Notes: generated by a model from the letters alone, not told the origin. A stretch of 54,010 bases of DNA from Desulfobacula sp. (GCF_030611305.1 NZ_JAUWQB010000014.1:1-54010), one strand, 5' to 3'. Shown: positions 8,348 through 18,467, counted from the first letter of the stretch. A program made the numbers and translations.

Positions 8348-9036
8348 AAAATCATTATATTATCTGTGGATATGGCCGTATCGGGAGAGTATTATCTCAA
8401 CTGATAAAAGAAGAGACAGATGATATTGTTGTAGTTGAAAAAAATGAAGATCTTGTTGACGCATTAGAAAAAGACAAAATGCATTATCTCCGTGGGGATG
8501 CGTCTGACGAAGATCTTTTGGAAAAAGCGGGGATTAAAAAAGCATCCTCTCTGATTGCTGCACTTGGAACTGATACAGCAAATGTTTTCCTTGTCTTAAC
8601 CGCAAGACAGCTAAATCCTGATATTTATATTATGGCACGTGCCAGCAACCCTGATGTTAAAAACAAACTCATGATTGCCGGGGCTAATTTCGTTGAGTCC
8701 CCATATGATATCGGTGCCATATCCATGGGATTAAAGCTGTTAAGACCGAGTGTCAGCAACTTTCTTGCGATTGCGTTATCCAGGAAAAAAGAAGCCATTC
8801 AGATTGATGAGATTTTTGTGCCAAAAAGCTCCAGGTATACCAATGTTGTACTTAAAGATTCCGGAATCAGGCAGGATTTCAATCTCATCATTATATCCAT
8901 AAAAAAAACATCGGGAGAAATGCTCTTTAATCCCCATTTTGAAACGTTGATTGAACCCGGGGATACTGTCATTGTTATGGGGAAAACTCCTGATTTAAAA
9001 AAATTCACCAAAGCGATCAACCCTGAAAAAAATTAA
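8344..9036 (+). CDS. TrkA-N/RCK regulatory domain of the potassium channel
   Basis: About 230 residues: an RCK-N Rossmann domain starting HYIICGYGRIGR, with a conserved acidic end to strand 2 (VVVEKNED), the D-A-S-D motif region (LRGDASDEDLL), and an RCK-C (TrkA-C) domain from about residue 145 (IDEIFVPKSSRYTN). These domains bind nucleotides or Ca2+ and gate the attached pore. The only start near the domain edge is TTG at 8344, inside the TTGA overlap with the pore gene, and it has no ribosome-binding site. Reading back by one base at the A6 run 8330-8335 would instead join pore and RCK through KKISKLKNHYI, a normal linker. It may thus be made mainly as a frameshift fusion. Confidence 0.82.
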   Translation: MKNHYIICGYGRIGRVLSQLIKEETDDIVVVEKNEDLVDALEKDKMHYLRGDASDEDLLEKAGIKKASSLIAALGTDTANVFLVLTARQLNPDIYIMARASNPDVKNKLMIAGANFVESPYDIGAISMGLKLLRPSVSNFLAIALSRKKEAIQIDEIFVPKSSRYTNVVLKDSGIRQDFNLIIISIKKTSGEMLFNPHFETLIEPGDTVIVMGKTPDLKKFTKAINPEKN

Positions 9037-9042
9037 ACGGAA

Positions 9043-9630
9043 TTATATTTTATAAATCACCCGTTTGTCTGTAATAATAATATCAACAGTAAATTTTCTT
9101 GATTCCATTTGGATCTGATCTACAATCTGGTCCTCATATGCAAGGGCTACTTTTCTACAAGTTTCGGGAAGTTTTGTAATCAGCTTGGTATAAAAATTAT
9201 TCCCAAACCCTATCCTGCCACCCTTGTCATCAAATGCAAGTCCCGGGATAATTGCGATATCAATATCTTCCGTTGATATCTTTTTACACTTTTCAATATC
9301 CGGCTCAAGGATATCATTGGCACTTGTTACAAGATCTTTATTATAGTTGTTGATTTTATAAAGGAGAATGGCGTTTTTTGCATCGGTAAAGACCGGCAAG
9401 ACAACTCCTTTTTCTATCTGTAATGCTTTTTTAATAATTCTTTCTGTGGGGATTTCATTACTTATTGGAGTATATAAAAAAACCAATTGTGCTTCCAGGA
9501 AATTGGCAAACCCAAAAAGCTTATGCTCAATCTTTTCGTATTTCTCCAAAAGCTCTTCTTTTGTAAAGTTCTCCAGCCTTTCGGCCACCAATGTTAAATT
9601 ATTCTTCTTCCCATTTTTTATTTCATCCAT
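9043..9630 (-). CDS. 5-formyltetrahydrofolate cyclo-ligase family protein
   Basis: A 195-residue protein with the family signature in its C-terminal half: IPGLAFDDKGGRIGFGNNFY, matching the consensus GxAFDxxGxRLGxGxGYYD. ATP-dependent closure of 5-formyl-THF to 5,10-methenyl-THF keeps folate usable for one-carbon transfer. The usual N-terminal basic K-x(2)-R substrate segment is weakly matched, and the terminal Tyr-Asp pair reads Phe-Tyr, so the protein is a diverged member. It ends six bases from the convergent RCK gene and has its own promoter-like sequence (9671-9698). Confidence 0.8.
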   Translation of the reverse strand: MDEIKNGKKNNLTLVAERLENFTKEELLEKYEKIEHKLFGFANFLEAQLVFLYTPISNEIPTERIIKKALQIEKGVVLPVFTDAKNAILLYKINNYNKDLVTSANDILEPDIEKCKKISTEDIDIAIIPGLAFDDKGGRIGFGNNFYTKLITKLPETCRKVALAYEDQIVDQIQMESRKFTVDIIITDKRVIYKI

Positions 9631-9670
9631 AGCTTTCCTTCCTAATTATTCGAAAAAAAGTTTTTAGCAA

Positions 9671-9698
9671 ATATTATACACATGCGAACAATTGTCAA
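9671..9698 (-). promoter_or_regulatory. Promoter-like sequence for the 5-FCL gene
   Basis: On the minus strand, TTGACA (9693-9698) is followed by 16 bases and TAATAT (9671-9676), an extended match to a sigma70 promoter. The start codon lies about 40 bases downstream. Confidence 0.55.
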
Positions 9699-9711
9699 CC
9701 TGCAATAATCA

Positions 9712-9740
9712 TTGACTGTTTACACACCTCATGGTATCAG
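9712..9740 (+). promoter_or_regulatory. Promoter-like sequence for serS
   Basis: TTGACT (9712-9717), a 17-base spacer and TATCAG (9735-9740). It lies 70 bases before the serS ATG, back to back with the minus-strand promoter. I saw no T-box leader in the remaining space. Confidence 0.5.
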
Positions 9741-9809
9741 GTTACAATTATTGAAGAATCTTTTAAAATAAGAACTTAGCGAATATGAAAGAGGTAAAAT
9801 AAAGAAAAA

Positions 9810-11099
9810 ATGCTGGATTTAAAATATGTAAAAAACAATCTGGAAATTGTTAAAAATGGAATGGAAAAAAGAAGAGCTAAAATAGACTTTACCTCTCTGT
9901 TAAATAATGATGATAAAAAAAAAACACTACTTTTAGAAATAGAAGAACTCCGGCATAAAAGAAATGTTGTTTCCGATGATATTGCAAAAATTAAAAAATC
10001 CGGTCAGAACGCTACGTCCCTGATTGAACAAATGAGAGACGTGTCTGAAACAATAAAAAAACTTGATAAAACGCTTTCAACGATAGAAGAAACAATACAT
10101 GATTTTCTTATCTCCCTTCCGAATATTCCCCATGGAGATGTCCCCCAAGGTTCCGATGATACTGAAAACAGGCTTGAGAAAACCCATGGTAAGCCAGAAA
10201 AATTTGATTTTAAAATAAAGGCCCATTGGGAGATTGGTGAAGATTTAGGTATTCTTGATTTTACACGGGCTGCTAAACTGACAGGAGCTAGATTCCCTCT
10301 CTATTTCGGGAGTGGTGCAAGGCTTGAAAGAGCACTCATCAATTTTATGCTGGACATCCATATTTCTCAACATGGCTACACAGAAACCCTGCCTCCCTTT
10401 ATCGTGAACAAAGCCACCATGACCGGAACCGGTCAATTGCCCAAATTTGAAGAAGATCTTTTTAAACTCAAAGGTTGGGATTACTACCTGATCCCAACCT
10501 CTGAAGTCCCCATGACCAATATTTATGCAAACGAAATCATTGATGAATCAATGCTCCCCTGCAAATTTACAGCTTATACTCCCTGTTTCAGGTCAGAGGC
10601 CGGCTCATACGGCAGGGACACCAGAGGTTTAATCCGGCAGCACCAGTTTAACAAAGTGGAACTGGTTAAATTGACAACCCCGGAAACCTCATTTGATGAG
10701 CTTGCATCTCTGCTTGCAAATGCTGAAAAAATCCTTCAGCTTCTTGAACTGCCCTACCAGGTCGTCACACTTTGCACCGGGGATTTAGGTTTTTCAGCAA
10801 CAAAAACATTTGATATCGAAGTATGGATGCCGGGCCAGGACGACCAGGGCAAATACAGGGAAGTCTCTTCCTGCAGCAATTGTCTGGATTTCCAGGCCAG
10901 GCGCGCCAACATACGATTTAGAAGAAAAGATAAGAAAAAACCGGAATACGTTCATACGTTAAATGGTTCCGGACTGGCTGTAGGAAGGACATTTGCAGCC
11001 ATACTGGAAAACTATCAGCAGGCTGACGGATCAGTCATTATTCCTGATGCACTGGTATCTTACATGGGAGGCCAAAAGGTAATTCAACATGATGCCTGA
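9810..11099 (+). CDS. serS: Seryl-tRNA synthetase
   Basis: A 429-residue protein with normal SerRS architecture. Residues 1 to about 110 form the charged antiparallel coiled-coil arm that contacts the tRNA(Ser) variable loop ([13 protein letters not shown] onward). The class II catalytic domain follows, with motif 2 as [20 protein letters not shown] and motif 3 as [18 protein letters not shown]. The serine-binding TSEVPMTN and the block [15 protein letters not shown] are also present. It charges tRNA(Ser) and, in selenoprotein users, tRNA(Sec). Its last codons overlap thrC by 11 bases, so the two are coupled. Confidence 0.97.
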   Translation: MLDLKYVKNNLEIVKNGMEKRRAKIDFTSLLNNDDKKKTLLLEIEELRHKRNVVSDDIAKIKKSGQNATSLIEQMRDVSETIKKLDKTLSTIEETIHDFLISLPNIPHGDVPQGSDDTENRLEKTHGKPEKFDFKIKAHWEIGEDLGILDFTRAAKLTGARFPLYFGSGARLERALINFMLDIHISQHGYTETLPPFIVNKATMTGTGQLPKFEEDLFKLKGWDYYLIPTSEVPMTNIYANEIIDESMLPCKFTAYTPCFRSEAGSYGRDTRGLIRQHQFNKVELVKLTTPETSFDELASLLANAEKILQLLELPYQVVTLCTGDLGFSATKTFDIEVWMPGQDDQGKYREVSSCSNCLDFQARRANIRFRRKDKKKPEYVHTLNGSGLAVGRTFAAILENYQQADGSVIIPDALVSYMGGQKVIQHDA

Positions 11100-12594
11100 T
11101 TTCTTCCCTGAGGATATAAAACCTTATATAATACCAGAAGTCAAAGGAGAACAATTTTATAAATGCCTTGGGTGTTCGGCTGAATACTCCATTGAAAAAC
11201 TGTTATATGTATGCCCTGAATGTCATCAGGTGCTGCTTATTCATGATCACAATGCCCAATCTTTAAAAAAGATTCCCGGGAGGGTCTGGCAGAAAATTTT
11301 TGATTTCAGAAAAATGCTGAAAATACCTGCGCTCAAGGGAATATACAGGTATCATGAATTTATTGGGCCCAGCATTCCTTTGGAATCTATAATTTATCTT
11401 GGTGAAGGTCACACCCCTGTTATTGAAGCCAATGAAAACCTGAAAGAAAAGGTGGGGCTTTCATTTTTTTATAAAAATGACGGACAAAACCCAAGTGCCT
11501 CTTTTAAAGATCGTGGCATGGCCAGTGCATTGTCAAGTATCAAATATCTTATTGATCAGAACCTTGTGTCCGATGTTATCGCGGTCTGTGCATCTACGGG
11601 TGATACTTCTGCCTCTGCAGCACTCTATGCATCTTATCTGAGCCCTTTAATCAAATCTGCTGTTCTTCTGCCCCATAAAAAGGTGACATCTCAACAGCTT
11701 TCGCAGCCCTTGGGAAGTGGTGCGCAGGTTTTTGAAATTCCAGGTGTTTTTGATGACTGCATGAAAATCGTGGAGCATCTTTCATCCCAATATTCGGTTG
11801 TTCTCTTAAATTCAAAAAATGCATGGCGAATTCTCGGTCAGGAATCATATTCCTATGAAATTGCCCAGGATTTTGAATGGGAGATGAGAGGCAAAGTTGT
11901 CGTCGTCCCTATTGGAAATGCAGGGAATATAACAGCCGTGATGAACGGATTTATTAAATTTTATGAAGCCGATATTATTAATTGTCTGCCAAAAATTATT
12001 GGTGTGCAGTCAGAACATGCTGACCCTGTCTATCGATACTATCTTGAACCCGACGAAGCCAAAAGAAAATTTGTACCTGTGGACACAAAACCGAGTGTTG
12101 CCCAGGCTGCAATGATAGGCAATCCAGTTTCAATGCCCCGAGTCATACAGATTGCAAAGAAATTTAATGCCCTTGCTGGTCGCCAGAATGTATTCTTTGT
12201 TCAAGTAACAGAGCAGTCTATCATGGAGTGGCAGCTTGCCGCCAATAGAAACGGACATATTGCGTGTACCCAGGGAGGAGAATGCCTTGCAGGACTTGTG
12301 CAGGCGTTTAAACAAAACATTGTTACAAATAAAGAGACGGCCATTCTTGATGCAACAGCACATGCCATTAAATTTTCAGAGTTTCAAGATCTCTATTTCA
12401 AATCAGAAATGCCGGAAGATTATAAGATAGACCCTGATCCGGGCAATATCAATCTCCCGTCTTTGATTCTACCTGATAATTCTGATATAGTACCATCACA
12501 AACAAAACGACTAAAAGAAAAAGATTTTCAAAAGTTTGTAAAAGATATTTCCAATAAAATAGCCGAAAGGTTGAATTTAAAAGTGTCTTTATAA
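11089..12594 (+). CDS. thrC: Threonine synthase
   Basis: A 501-residue fold-type II PLP enzyme that makes threonine from O-phosphohomoserine. The N-terminus carries a zinc-ribbon-like pair, CLGC and CPEC, at about residues 27-30 and 43-46, as in longer ThrC forms. The PLP lysine is in [11 protein letters not shown], and the phosphate-binding loop [10 protein letters not shown] follows later. A near-C-terminal GGECLAGL segment is also family-like. ATGs at 11089 and 11092 are both possible; AAAGGT lies upstream. It overlaps serS and is followed after three bases by the LysM gene, so all four plus-strand genes from serS may be cotranscribed. Confidence 0.93.
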   Translation: MMPDFFPEDIKPYIIPEVKGEQFYKCLGCSAEYSIEKLLYVCPECHQVLLIHDHNAQSLKKIPGRVWQKIFDFRKMLKIPALKGIYRYHEFIGPSIPLESIIYLGEGHTPVIEANENLKEKVGLSFFYKNDGQNPSASFKDRGMASALSSIKYLIDQNLVSDVIAVCASTGDTSASAALYASYLSPLIKSAVLLPHKKVTSQQLSQPLGSGAQVFEIPGVFDDCMKIVEHLSSQYSVVLLNSKNAWRILGQESYSYEIAQDFEWEMRGKVVVVPIGNAGNITAVMNGFIKFYEADIINCLPKIIGVQSEHADPVYRYYLEPDEAKRKFVPVDTKPSVAQAAMIGNPVSMPRVIQIAKKFNALAGRQNVFFVQVTEQSIMEWQLAANRNGHIACTQGGECLAGLVQAFKQNIVTNKETAILDATAHAIKFSEFQDLYFKSEMPEDYKIDPDPGNINLPSLILPDNSDIVPSQTKRLKEKDFQKFVKDISNKIAERLNLKVSL

Positions 12595-12597
12595 TTT

Positions 12598-14070
12598 ATG
12601 AAAAAACATATTTTTTTAAAAATATTCATTTTCACCGTTTTAGCTCTCTATGCTTCTGTTACGATCCCCTTTTCATCTCATTCAAAAACCAAGGGAGTTA
12701 AGACTTCTTATAAACGATATTCAATTTTTAACTATGAAAACGAAGATGTCCTTTGTGAACCCTATACCGTCAACAAAGATGACTGGCTATATAAAATCTT
12801 CAGGAGAAAAGGAGAAATCTCTGAAAAAGACTTTCCCCATTTCATCATCATTTTTAAAAAAATTAATCCCCAAATCAGCAACATTGATGCAATTAACCCG
12901 GGTATCCATATCCTTATTCCGTTAAAACGGGTAAAACAAGGGGATTATGATCGGAGCACATCGGGGAATGTTGATATTCCAGTAATTGAGTTTTCAACGA
13001 TCCCGGAAGATTTAAATATGAAACCTTTCTTACAAAAGCATAAGATTGAAAAAGGGGAAACTGTTTTAAGCCTGATTGATAAGGATTTTTTAAAAAAGAA
13101 AGGCGTCATATCGGAAGAAGGGCTGAAAGCATTTGCTTTAGCAAACCCTGATATAAAAAATATCAATATTATATATGAAGGTGCTGATATTTACTTACCT
13201 GATCCTTCGATAAAATCGCAACCATGGTTTAAGTCTATTTTATCAAGAAAAGCAACAAAAAATGAACCCTATAAAATAGAGCAGGTCCTTGAACAATATA
13301 AAGTAGATGCCTATAAACTGGCACAATTAAAAAAGTATTCCTCACTTATTGGCGGCACCCTTTTAAACCGCGGAAAAATGTACTTTCCAGGGAAAAACAA
13401 TTCAAGCCAGGTTCTTGATTTATCATCAACCCCAATTATTGAAACCGATGACGGTTCTAAAATACTGATTATATCAGGCGATAATGTAAACGATGAGCTG
13501 CTTGAATACGTAAAAACTTATTGGAAGGACCTAAAAACTCAATTAATAGCGCAAGCCATTAATAAAATAAAAAACAGCAGCAAAACAATCCCCAAAAAAA
13601 ACATAACCACAGAATATATAAAAATTATTGAGACACTACTCTTCCAAACAGATTATGACTACATCCCAGATGCAAAAATACCTTTTATGCTCAATAATAT
13701 TAACCTTGAGGCATCATTCGGCCGAGTTATAAGAGAAAATACAACAGACCTGTTGATCAATTTTGGAAATGTTTATGGAGCAGCTTTAGAGGTTCTGGAA
13801 AAAAAAGAATTTGAGATTATCTCAATAACGCCCAAATTGACCACACTTGAACTGAGCAAAAAATTATTCTCACATCTTGGATATGCAACATGGGAGAACC
13901 CTTCTTTTTCTACTGGTAAAACTATTGAAAGCATTGATGGTCTTTATGCTGTTAAAAAGCAGGATAAATTGTTTATTCCTGTTAAACCATTAAGCATGAA
14001 CGCCATGGATTACCTGAAAAAAGAAGATATAAAGATCTTATCCATAAAAAATAACACAAAAGCCGAATAA
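12598..14070 (+). CDS. Secreted LysM-domain protein
   Basis: A 490-residue protein with a Sec signal peptide (KIFIFTVLALYASVTIPFSS). The first LysM-like domain (about residues 57-106) begins PYTVNKDDWLYKIF and ends INPGIHILIPL. The second (about 141-198) begins KHKIEKGETVLSL and ends YEGADIYLPD. A third, weaker one may follow around 220-270. The rest is mixed alpha/beta with no match I can name. LysM domains bind peptidoglycan. Since the next gene is a PilF-like lipoprotein and pilQ follows, a role in anchoring the pilus secretin, as TsaP or FimV do elsewhere, is an inference. It has no FlgT-like domain that I can recognise. Confidence 0.75.
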   Translation: MKKHIFLKIFIFTVLALYASVTIPFSSHSKTKGVKTSYKRYSIFNYENEDVLCEPYTVNKDDWLYKIFRRKGEISEKDFPHFIIIFKKINPQISNIDAINPGIHILIPLKRVKQGDYDRSTSGNVDIPVIEFSTIPEDLNMKPFLQKHKIEKGETVLSLIDKDFLKKKGVISEEGLKAFALANPDIKNINIIYEGADIYLPDPSIKSQPWFKSILSRKATKNEPYKIEQVLEQYKVDAYKLAQLKKYSSLIGGTLLNRGKMYFPGKNNSSQVLDLSSTPIIETDDGSKILIISGDNVNDELLEYVKTYWKDLKTQLIAQAINKIKNSSKTIPKKNITTEYIKIIETLLFQTDYDYIPDAKIPFMLNNINLEASFGRVIRENTTDLLINFGNVYGAALEVLEKKEFEIISITPKLTTLELSKKLFSHLGYATWENPSFSTGKTIESIDGLYAVKKQDKLFIPVKPLSMNAMDYLKKEDIKILSIKNNTKAE

Positions 14071-14084
14071 AGGGGAATCCATAT

Positions 14085-14840
14085 ATGAAAAAAATGTGTT
14101 ACTTGTTTTTTGCCTTCCTTTTTCTGATATCCTGTGCATCTAAAAATACAGATGTGGGAAGCAAAAAAGAGATTGCCATTGCGACCCAGAGAGTGGGTGA
14201 ACAATACTATAATTCCGGTCACTATACTATTGCACTAAAAAACCTTCTTGATGCCTATAAAACCATTCCTGATGATCCCTGGCTGAATAACAGTCTCGGC
14301 CTTGTTTATCTGGCAAAAAACCGGCCTGATCTTGCTGAAACCCACTTTAAAAAAGCATTAGACCTTAAACCCGACTATACCCAGGCAAAAAACAATCTGG
14401 GTGCGACCTATCTTAAGCAAAAAAAATGGGCCCTTGCCATTCGCTGTTTTAAAGAAATTTCCGGCAATCTTTTATATGCTACACCTGAAACACCCCTGGC
14501 AAATCTTGGATGGGCATATTTTCACCAAAAAATGTTCAAAAAATCTAAGCTGTATTTTAACAAGTCCCTGGAAATCAGACCTGACTTTTTAATCGCCGTT
14601 CATGGCCTTGCATCCATATATATTGAAACCGGGTACTATCCCCGTGCCATTAATTTTCTTCATCGTGAACTGGAAAAAAACCCAGGCGCTGCCATTCTTC
14701 ATTCTGACCTGGCAAAAGTATATGAAGCAGTAAAAGAATTTAAAAAGGCAAAAAACTCCTGGAAGGTTGTACAGAAACTTGTTCCTGAAACGTCTCCTTT
14801 AGCAAGGGAAGCTACAAAAAAACTTTCTGAACTCAATTAA
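14085..14840 (+). CDS. TPR lipoprotein, PilF/PilW-like pilotin
   Basis: A 251-residue protein with a lipoprotein signal (LFLISC, Cys17) followed by about six tetratricopeptide repeats, for example NSLGLVYLAKNRPDLAETHF and NNLGATYLKQKKWALAI. PilF/PilW proteins of this size and makeup bring the PilQ secretin to the outer membrane and stabilise its multimers. The residue after the lipid Cys is Ala, which fits outer-membrane sorting. The gene follows the LysM gene by 14 bases and its stop overlaps that of the convergent pilQ by three bases. The neighbourhood supports PilF over a generic TPR protein. Confidence 0.8.
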   Translation: MKKMCYLFFAFLFLISCASKNTDVGSKKEIAIATQRVGEQYYNSGHYTIALKNLLDAYKTIPDDPWLNNSLGLVYLAKNRPDLAETHFKKALDLKPDYTQAKNNLGATYLKQKKWALAIRCFKEISGNLLYATPETPLANLGWAYFHQKMFKKSKLYFNKSLEIRPDFLIAVHGLASIYIETGYYPRAINFLHRELEKNPGAAILHSDLAKVYEAVKEFKKAKNSWKVVQKLVPETSPLAREATKKLSELN

Positions 14841-17137
14841 TCGGTTGAAATATTTTTTTTCTGTTCCAATTGAACAATTGAAGGCGTAATAAAAATTAAG
14901 AGTTCATTCCTTTTCTCTTTATTAATATCCGTTCTAAAAAGTCTTCCCAGAATAGGAATTCCGGAAAGGAAAGGTATTCCGGATGCGCTATCAGTATTAG
15001 ATGTTTTTACTATTCCGCCAATGATAACAGTATCATTATTATTCAGCAAAAGCTCAGTCTCCACCTCATTGGTTGAAAGGGACGGCATTCCATTAATTAT
15101 AGAATCAATCTCATTTTTTGTCAATTTGATCACCATTGAAATTCTACCATCCGATGTCACATGTGGTGTTACTTCCAACTCCAAATCAATATTTTTAAAT
15201 GCTACTGAAGATCCACCTGTATCATCCCGTTCAAGATATCCAAAATCAAGACCTTGGGTTATTTTTGCTTTTTTATTATCAAGAGTCAGAATTCGGGGTG
15301 AAGACACAACTTTTATCTCTCCTTTTATTTCAGAAGCAGATAACTGGGCGTTAAGTGCCGTAGCACTGGAACCAAAAAGTCTGAAAAAAGAAAAATTAGC
15401 AAGGTTTAAAGGGTTTGAAGAAGTCATTGGATGATTAATCGATACATTATAATCTTGTACAAAATTTGATGTAACAGCAGAAGCATTGGAAAGATTCAAC
15501 CCAACTCCTAATTCCCGTGAAAAACTTTTTGACACCTCCACCACTTTGGCCTCAATTATGATTTGCGGGGTAACTGTGTCCAATTGATCAACGATTCCCT
15601 TGGCCTCATCAATTTTTGCCTCAGTATCTGTAATAATAATCGTTTTTGTCCGTTCATCAACGCTTATTTTCCCTCTGTCTTTTGTAAGAATTTGTTCTAT
15701 CTTAGGTTTAATATCTGCTGTGGCATCTGAATAATTTATAAAGATATAGTCTGTCACCAATGGTTCTAAACTCTTTTCATCTTCCAGAGATTTTTTCCGG
15801 GCAGCAATGAGCTCCTGTGCTAATATTTCGTCTTTTTTCAATGCCTCCAGGGTTGCAATCCGGATAACATTCCCTTCTTTTTTCATGCCAAGGTTGTTCA
15901 TCTTTAATACAAGGTCCAGGACCTGATCCCAGGGAACCGGATCTTCAAGAGTCAGGGTCACCTTTCCTTCAACATCCTTATCAATGGCAAAATTAAGTTT
16001 TCCGACACTTCTAAGGATCCTGAATACATTTTTAATATCAGTTTCATAAAAATCCAGCTTGATTTTTTCACCGGTATATATTTTTTTCGGCCCGAAAATT
16101 AGTTCTTCCATGGTTTGCTCTTTAGCTGCGAACGCTTCCGGATCTTCAGACAGGTCTGTTCCCTCTCTGGCGGCCTCAGTCGTTTGAGTTTGAGACCCGC
16201 TGATTACTTTTTTCGTGGCTTTACTGAATACAGGTGGTTCTATCGTAGACGGCTCAAAAAATATTGAAATGGTATTTTGATTCCGAACAATCCGATAGGG
16301 AACCTGTTCCCTTATTTTTATCTCAATTTTCGAATTCTTCTTTTCCCCTGGAACCTGTATCGGCATTAAACTTTCCACCGCAGATTTAAAATATTGAGTT
16401 AAAAAAGGACGTCTGTGGTAATCCGGAATAATTGTATTATAAAGATTCAAATATAATTTATCGTTACCCGCCTGAGTGATATCATACTTCACCGGGTGGT
16501 TTGTTTGAACAACAATGTCGGATTTCCCATCCTCCATTGTATTAAACTCAATATGGGTCATTGTCGCTGTTTTATCCGGAATGATAATATTCTCTTCAGA
16601 TACCAGGCTTTCCTGTGTGTTTTTCCCGGCAATTGTTTCATCTTTCTCCATACTTCCAAAGAGCACCAATTTCAACGTATTATTATTTTCAGTCACTTCA
16701 TAGTTAAGATTCTCTTTTAACAGGATCTCTACTTTTACGGTTGTCTTCTCTTCATCCGCATACGTTACAATCAGATCACCAATGCTTTTATTTTCAGGCA
16801 GAGTCGTTTTAAAACTATCGGCAATTGTGGTTTCCGGAAGATAAATGGCAATCCCAAAAGGAAAGGATTGTTTTATGGATGTATAGACTAATTTTTGATT
16901 TCCCTGAATTCTGATCTCAATGATTTGATCCTGCAGGTCAACACTGACAGCGCTTATCTGTCTGTCCCCCGGAATAACAGCACTTTTATCTGATGCTTCC
17001 TGCTGCATCTGCATTTGTTCAGCAGTTTGAACATTTTCAGTTTTCTGGGCAACACACCCGACAACAATGAATACAATTAAAAGAAAACCAAATGTTTTAA
17101 TCATGTTTTTTATTCTTTTCATTTGAAAAAAAGGCAT
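14837..17137 (-). CDS. pilQ: Type IV pilus secretin PilQ
   Basis: About 766 residues. The leader is lipoprotein-like (FLLIVFIVVGC, Cys28). Two AMIN domains follow (about residues 55-150 and 190-300), then an STN/secretin N0 domain (GKLNFAIDKDVEGKVTLTLE), an N1 domain (EPLVTDYIFINYSDA onward), and the C-terminal secretin channel with VVSSPRILTLDNKKAKI and ending NELLIFITPSIV. It forms the outer-membrane gate for pili, and AMIN domains bind peptidoglycan. ATG 17137 is chosen because GAGGAGTAAT precedes it; earlier in-frame ATGs fall inside pilP. It is the last gene of pilMNOPQ. The lipid Cys may make it partly independent of a pilotin. Confidence 0.93.
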   Translation of the reverse strand: MPFFQMKRIKNMIKTFGFLLIVFIVVGCVAQKTENVQTAEQMQMQQEASDKSAVIPGDRQISAVSVDLQDQIIEIRIQGNQKLVYTSIKQSFPFGIAIYLPETTIADSFKTTLPENKSIGDLIVTYADEEKTTVKVEILLKENLNYEVTENNNTLKLVLFGSMEKDETIAGKNTQESLVSEENIIIPDKTATMTHIEFNTMEDGKSDIVVQTNHPVKYDITQAGNDKLYLNLYNTIIPDYHRRPFLTQYFKSAVESLMPIQVPGEKKNSKIEIKIREQVPYRIVRNQNTISIFFEPSTIEPPVFSKATKKVISGSQTQTTEAAREGTDLSEDPEAFAAKEQTMEELIFGPKKIYTGEKIKLDFYETDIKNVFRILRSVGKLNFAIDKDVEGKVTLTLEDPVPWDQVLDLVLKMNNLGMKKEGNVIRIATLEALKKDEILAQELIAARKKSLEDEKSLEPLVTDYIFINYSDATADIKPKIEQILTKDRGKISVDERTKTIIITDTEAKIDEAKGIVDQLDTVTPQIIIEAKVVEVSKSFSRELGVGLNLSNASAVTSNFVQDYNVSINHPMTSSNPLNLANFSFFRLFGSSATALNAQLSASEIKGEIKVVSSPRILTLDNKKAKITQGLDFGYLERDDTGGSSVAFKNIDLELEVTPHVTSDGRISMVIKLTKNEIDSIINGMPSLSTNEVETELLLNNNDTVIIGGIVKTSNTDSASGIPFLSGIPILGRLFRTDINKEKRNELLIFITPSIVQLEQKKNISTD

Positions 17138-17138
17138 A

Positions 17139-17798
17139 TTACTCCTCATTATCAATTTTATGAAGTTTTATTTCCTGAGCCTGCTCTTTAAGCTTTCCTT
17201 TAAAATCCCTAACAAGCTCTGTAATGACAATACTGCTCTTTTTAATTTCTGATACTTTTCCTCTGTTTTTCCCAATATAAGTACCAATGCCGACCTCATA
17301 GCCTTTTCCATTAGCCTCTTCCACCATAGCAATCCGCTTATTTTTCATGACAATAACTGCCACCAGACGAATTTGACTTAACTCAATTTTTTCAAGAGGG
17401 GTTAGAATTCTTTTGGGTCCCTTATCAACAATCGGCATGGTTTCTTCCGGTTTGTCCTGGATTAGCGGTTTAAACGGATCGATTTTACCTTGGGAATCAT
17501 AATGTTCTTTCTCTTGCCTGTCTGGTTCTTGTTCTGAAACCTGATGAACGTTCTCTACTCCATCTTCTACCTTGGGTTTTATTTCAGGTATTTCATTATT
17601 TTTGGGACTTAATTCAATTTTTTTATCAATCTTCTCTGGCTTTCCCGGTTTATTCTGAATAACAGGTTGGATTATTTTTCCTGAAACTACACTGGGTGCT
17701 GATTCCTTTGTTGCATGTGGCTGATCATCACATGCAACAATCAAAAAGACAAAACAGAATGCGAGTGTTAATAAAATTATTTTTGACTTAGACATCAT
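17139..17798 (-). CDS. pilP: Pilus assembly lipoprotein PilP
   Basis: A 219-residue protein with a lipobox (LIVAC, Cys23) and Asp-Asp directly after it; Asp at +2 is the classical inner-membrane retention signal. A charged, probably disordered linker spans about residues 30-130. The folded PilP beta domain follows (LEKIELSQIRLVAVIVMKNK, then GTYIGKNRGKVSEI). PilP links the PilNO inner-membrane ring to PilQ. One base separates its stop from the pilQ ATG. Confidence 0.92.
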   Translation of the reverse strand: MMSKSKIILLTLAFCFVFLIVACDDQPHATKESAPSVVSGKIIQPVIQNKPGKPEKIDKKIELSPKNNEIPEIKPKVEDGVENVHQVSEQEPDRQEKEHYDSQGKIDPFKPLIQDKPEETMPIVDKGPKRILTPLEKIELSQIRLVAVIVMKNKRIAMVEEANGKGYEVGIGTYIGKNRGKVSEIKKSSIVITELVRDFKGKLKEQAQEIKLHKIDNEE

Positions 17799-17822
17799 TA
17801 TGAATTCTTTTTTTATCTATCC

Positions 17823-18467
17823 CTATTTCTTTTTTCTTTTTCGTTTATTTTTATCAACCGGTTCTTTTTTTTCAACAAACATATAAGTAACTGCCTTGCA
17901 ATTCATTTCCAATATTTTACCATCTTTTTTACTTTTCACATCAACATTATTGATATTCACAATCCTGTTAAGTCCTATAATTTGAAAGAAAAAATCCGTA
18001 AGCTGGTGGTATCGTCCTTCAACCTTTATGGAAACAGGAATTTCTTTATAAAACTCCTTACTGACTTCATTGGCAGGTTGAAACAGGTGGAATTCCAGCC
18101 CTGCATCGCTTCCTGCTTTGGAGATGCCTGTCAATAAAGACGGAAGCTCGCGTTTATCAGGAAGGGCTTTCATTGCCAGGTTAAATTCCTCCTGAGCTTC
18201 GGCCATCAATTTTTCATATTTTACAATCTCGGCTGCCCTTCTCTTATAGGTTGAAAGCACATTTAACTGGCTTTCATAATTTTTTTTGACATTTTCCAAT
18301 TCCTCATGCTTTGGCATAAACACAAAATAGTAATAGGCACCGCCAATGACAGCGAAAGTCACCACACATATAAGCAGACGCTGTACTTTTGTAAGTGCCC
18401 CTACTTTTTCAGAAAAGGCACGCAGCTTTTTTTTTGTTTCATTAATTTTGTTTTTTCCCCTGTTCAT
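17823..18467 (-). CDS. pilO: Pilus assembly protein PilO
   Basis: A 214-residue bitopic inner-membrane protein: short basic N-terminus, one transmembrane helix (LICVVTFAVIGGAYYYFVFM), a coiled coil (about residues 55-110) and a ferredoxin-like periplasmic domain containing FHLFQPANE and FYKEIPVSIKVEG, the PilO signature. PilO pairs with PilN to form the alignment complex. The C-terminus ends in a run of Lys and Arg. Its start overlaps the pilN stop by four bases. Confidence 0.93.
   Translation of the reverse strand: MNRGKNKINETKKKLRAFSEKVGALTKVQRLLICVVTFAVIGGAYYYFVFMPKHEELENVKKNYESQLNVLSTYKRRAAEIVKYEKLMAEAQEEFNLAMKALPDKRELPSLLTGISKAGSDAGLEFHLFQPANEVSKEFYKEIPVSIKVEGRYHQLTDFFFQIIGLNRIVNINNVDVKSKKDGKILEMNCKAVTYMFVEKKEPVDKNKRKRKKK

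Noticed and set aside
9741-9809. Possible T-box leader before serS
   Set aside because: Only about 70 bases are present, with no T-box core sequence or specifier stem.
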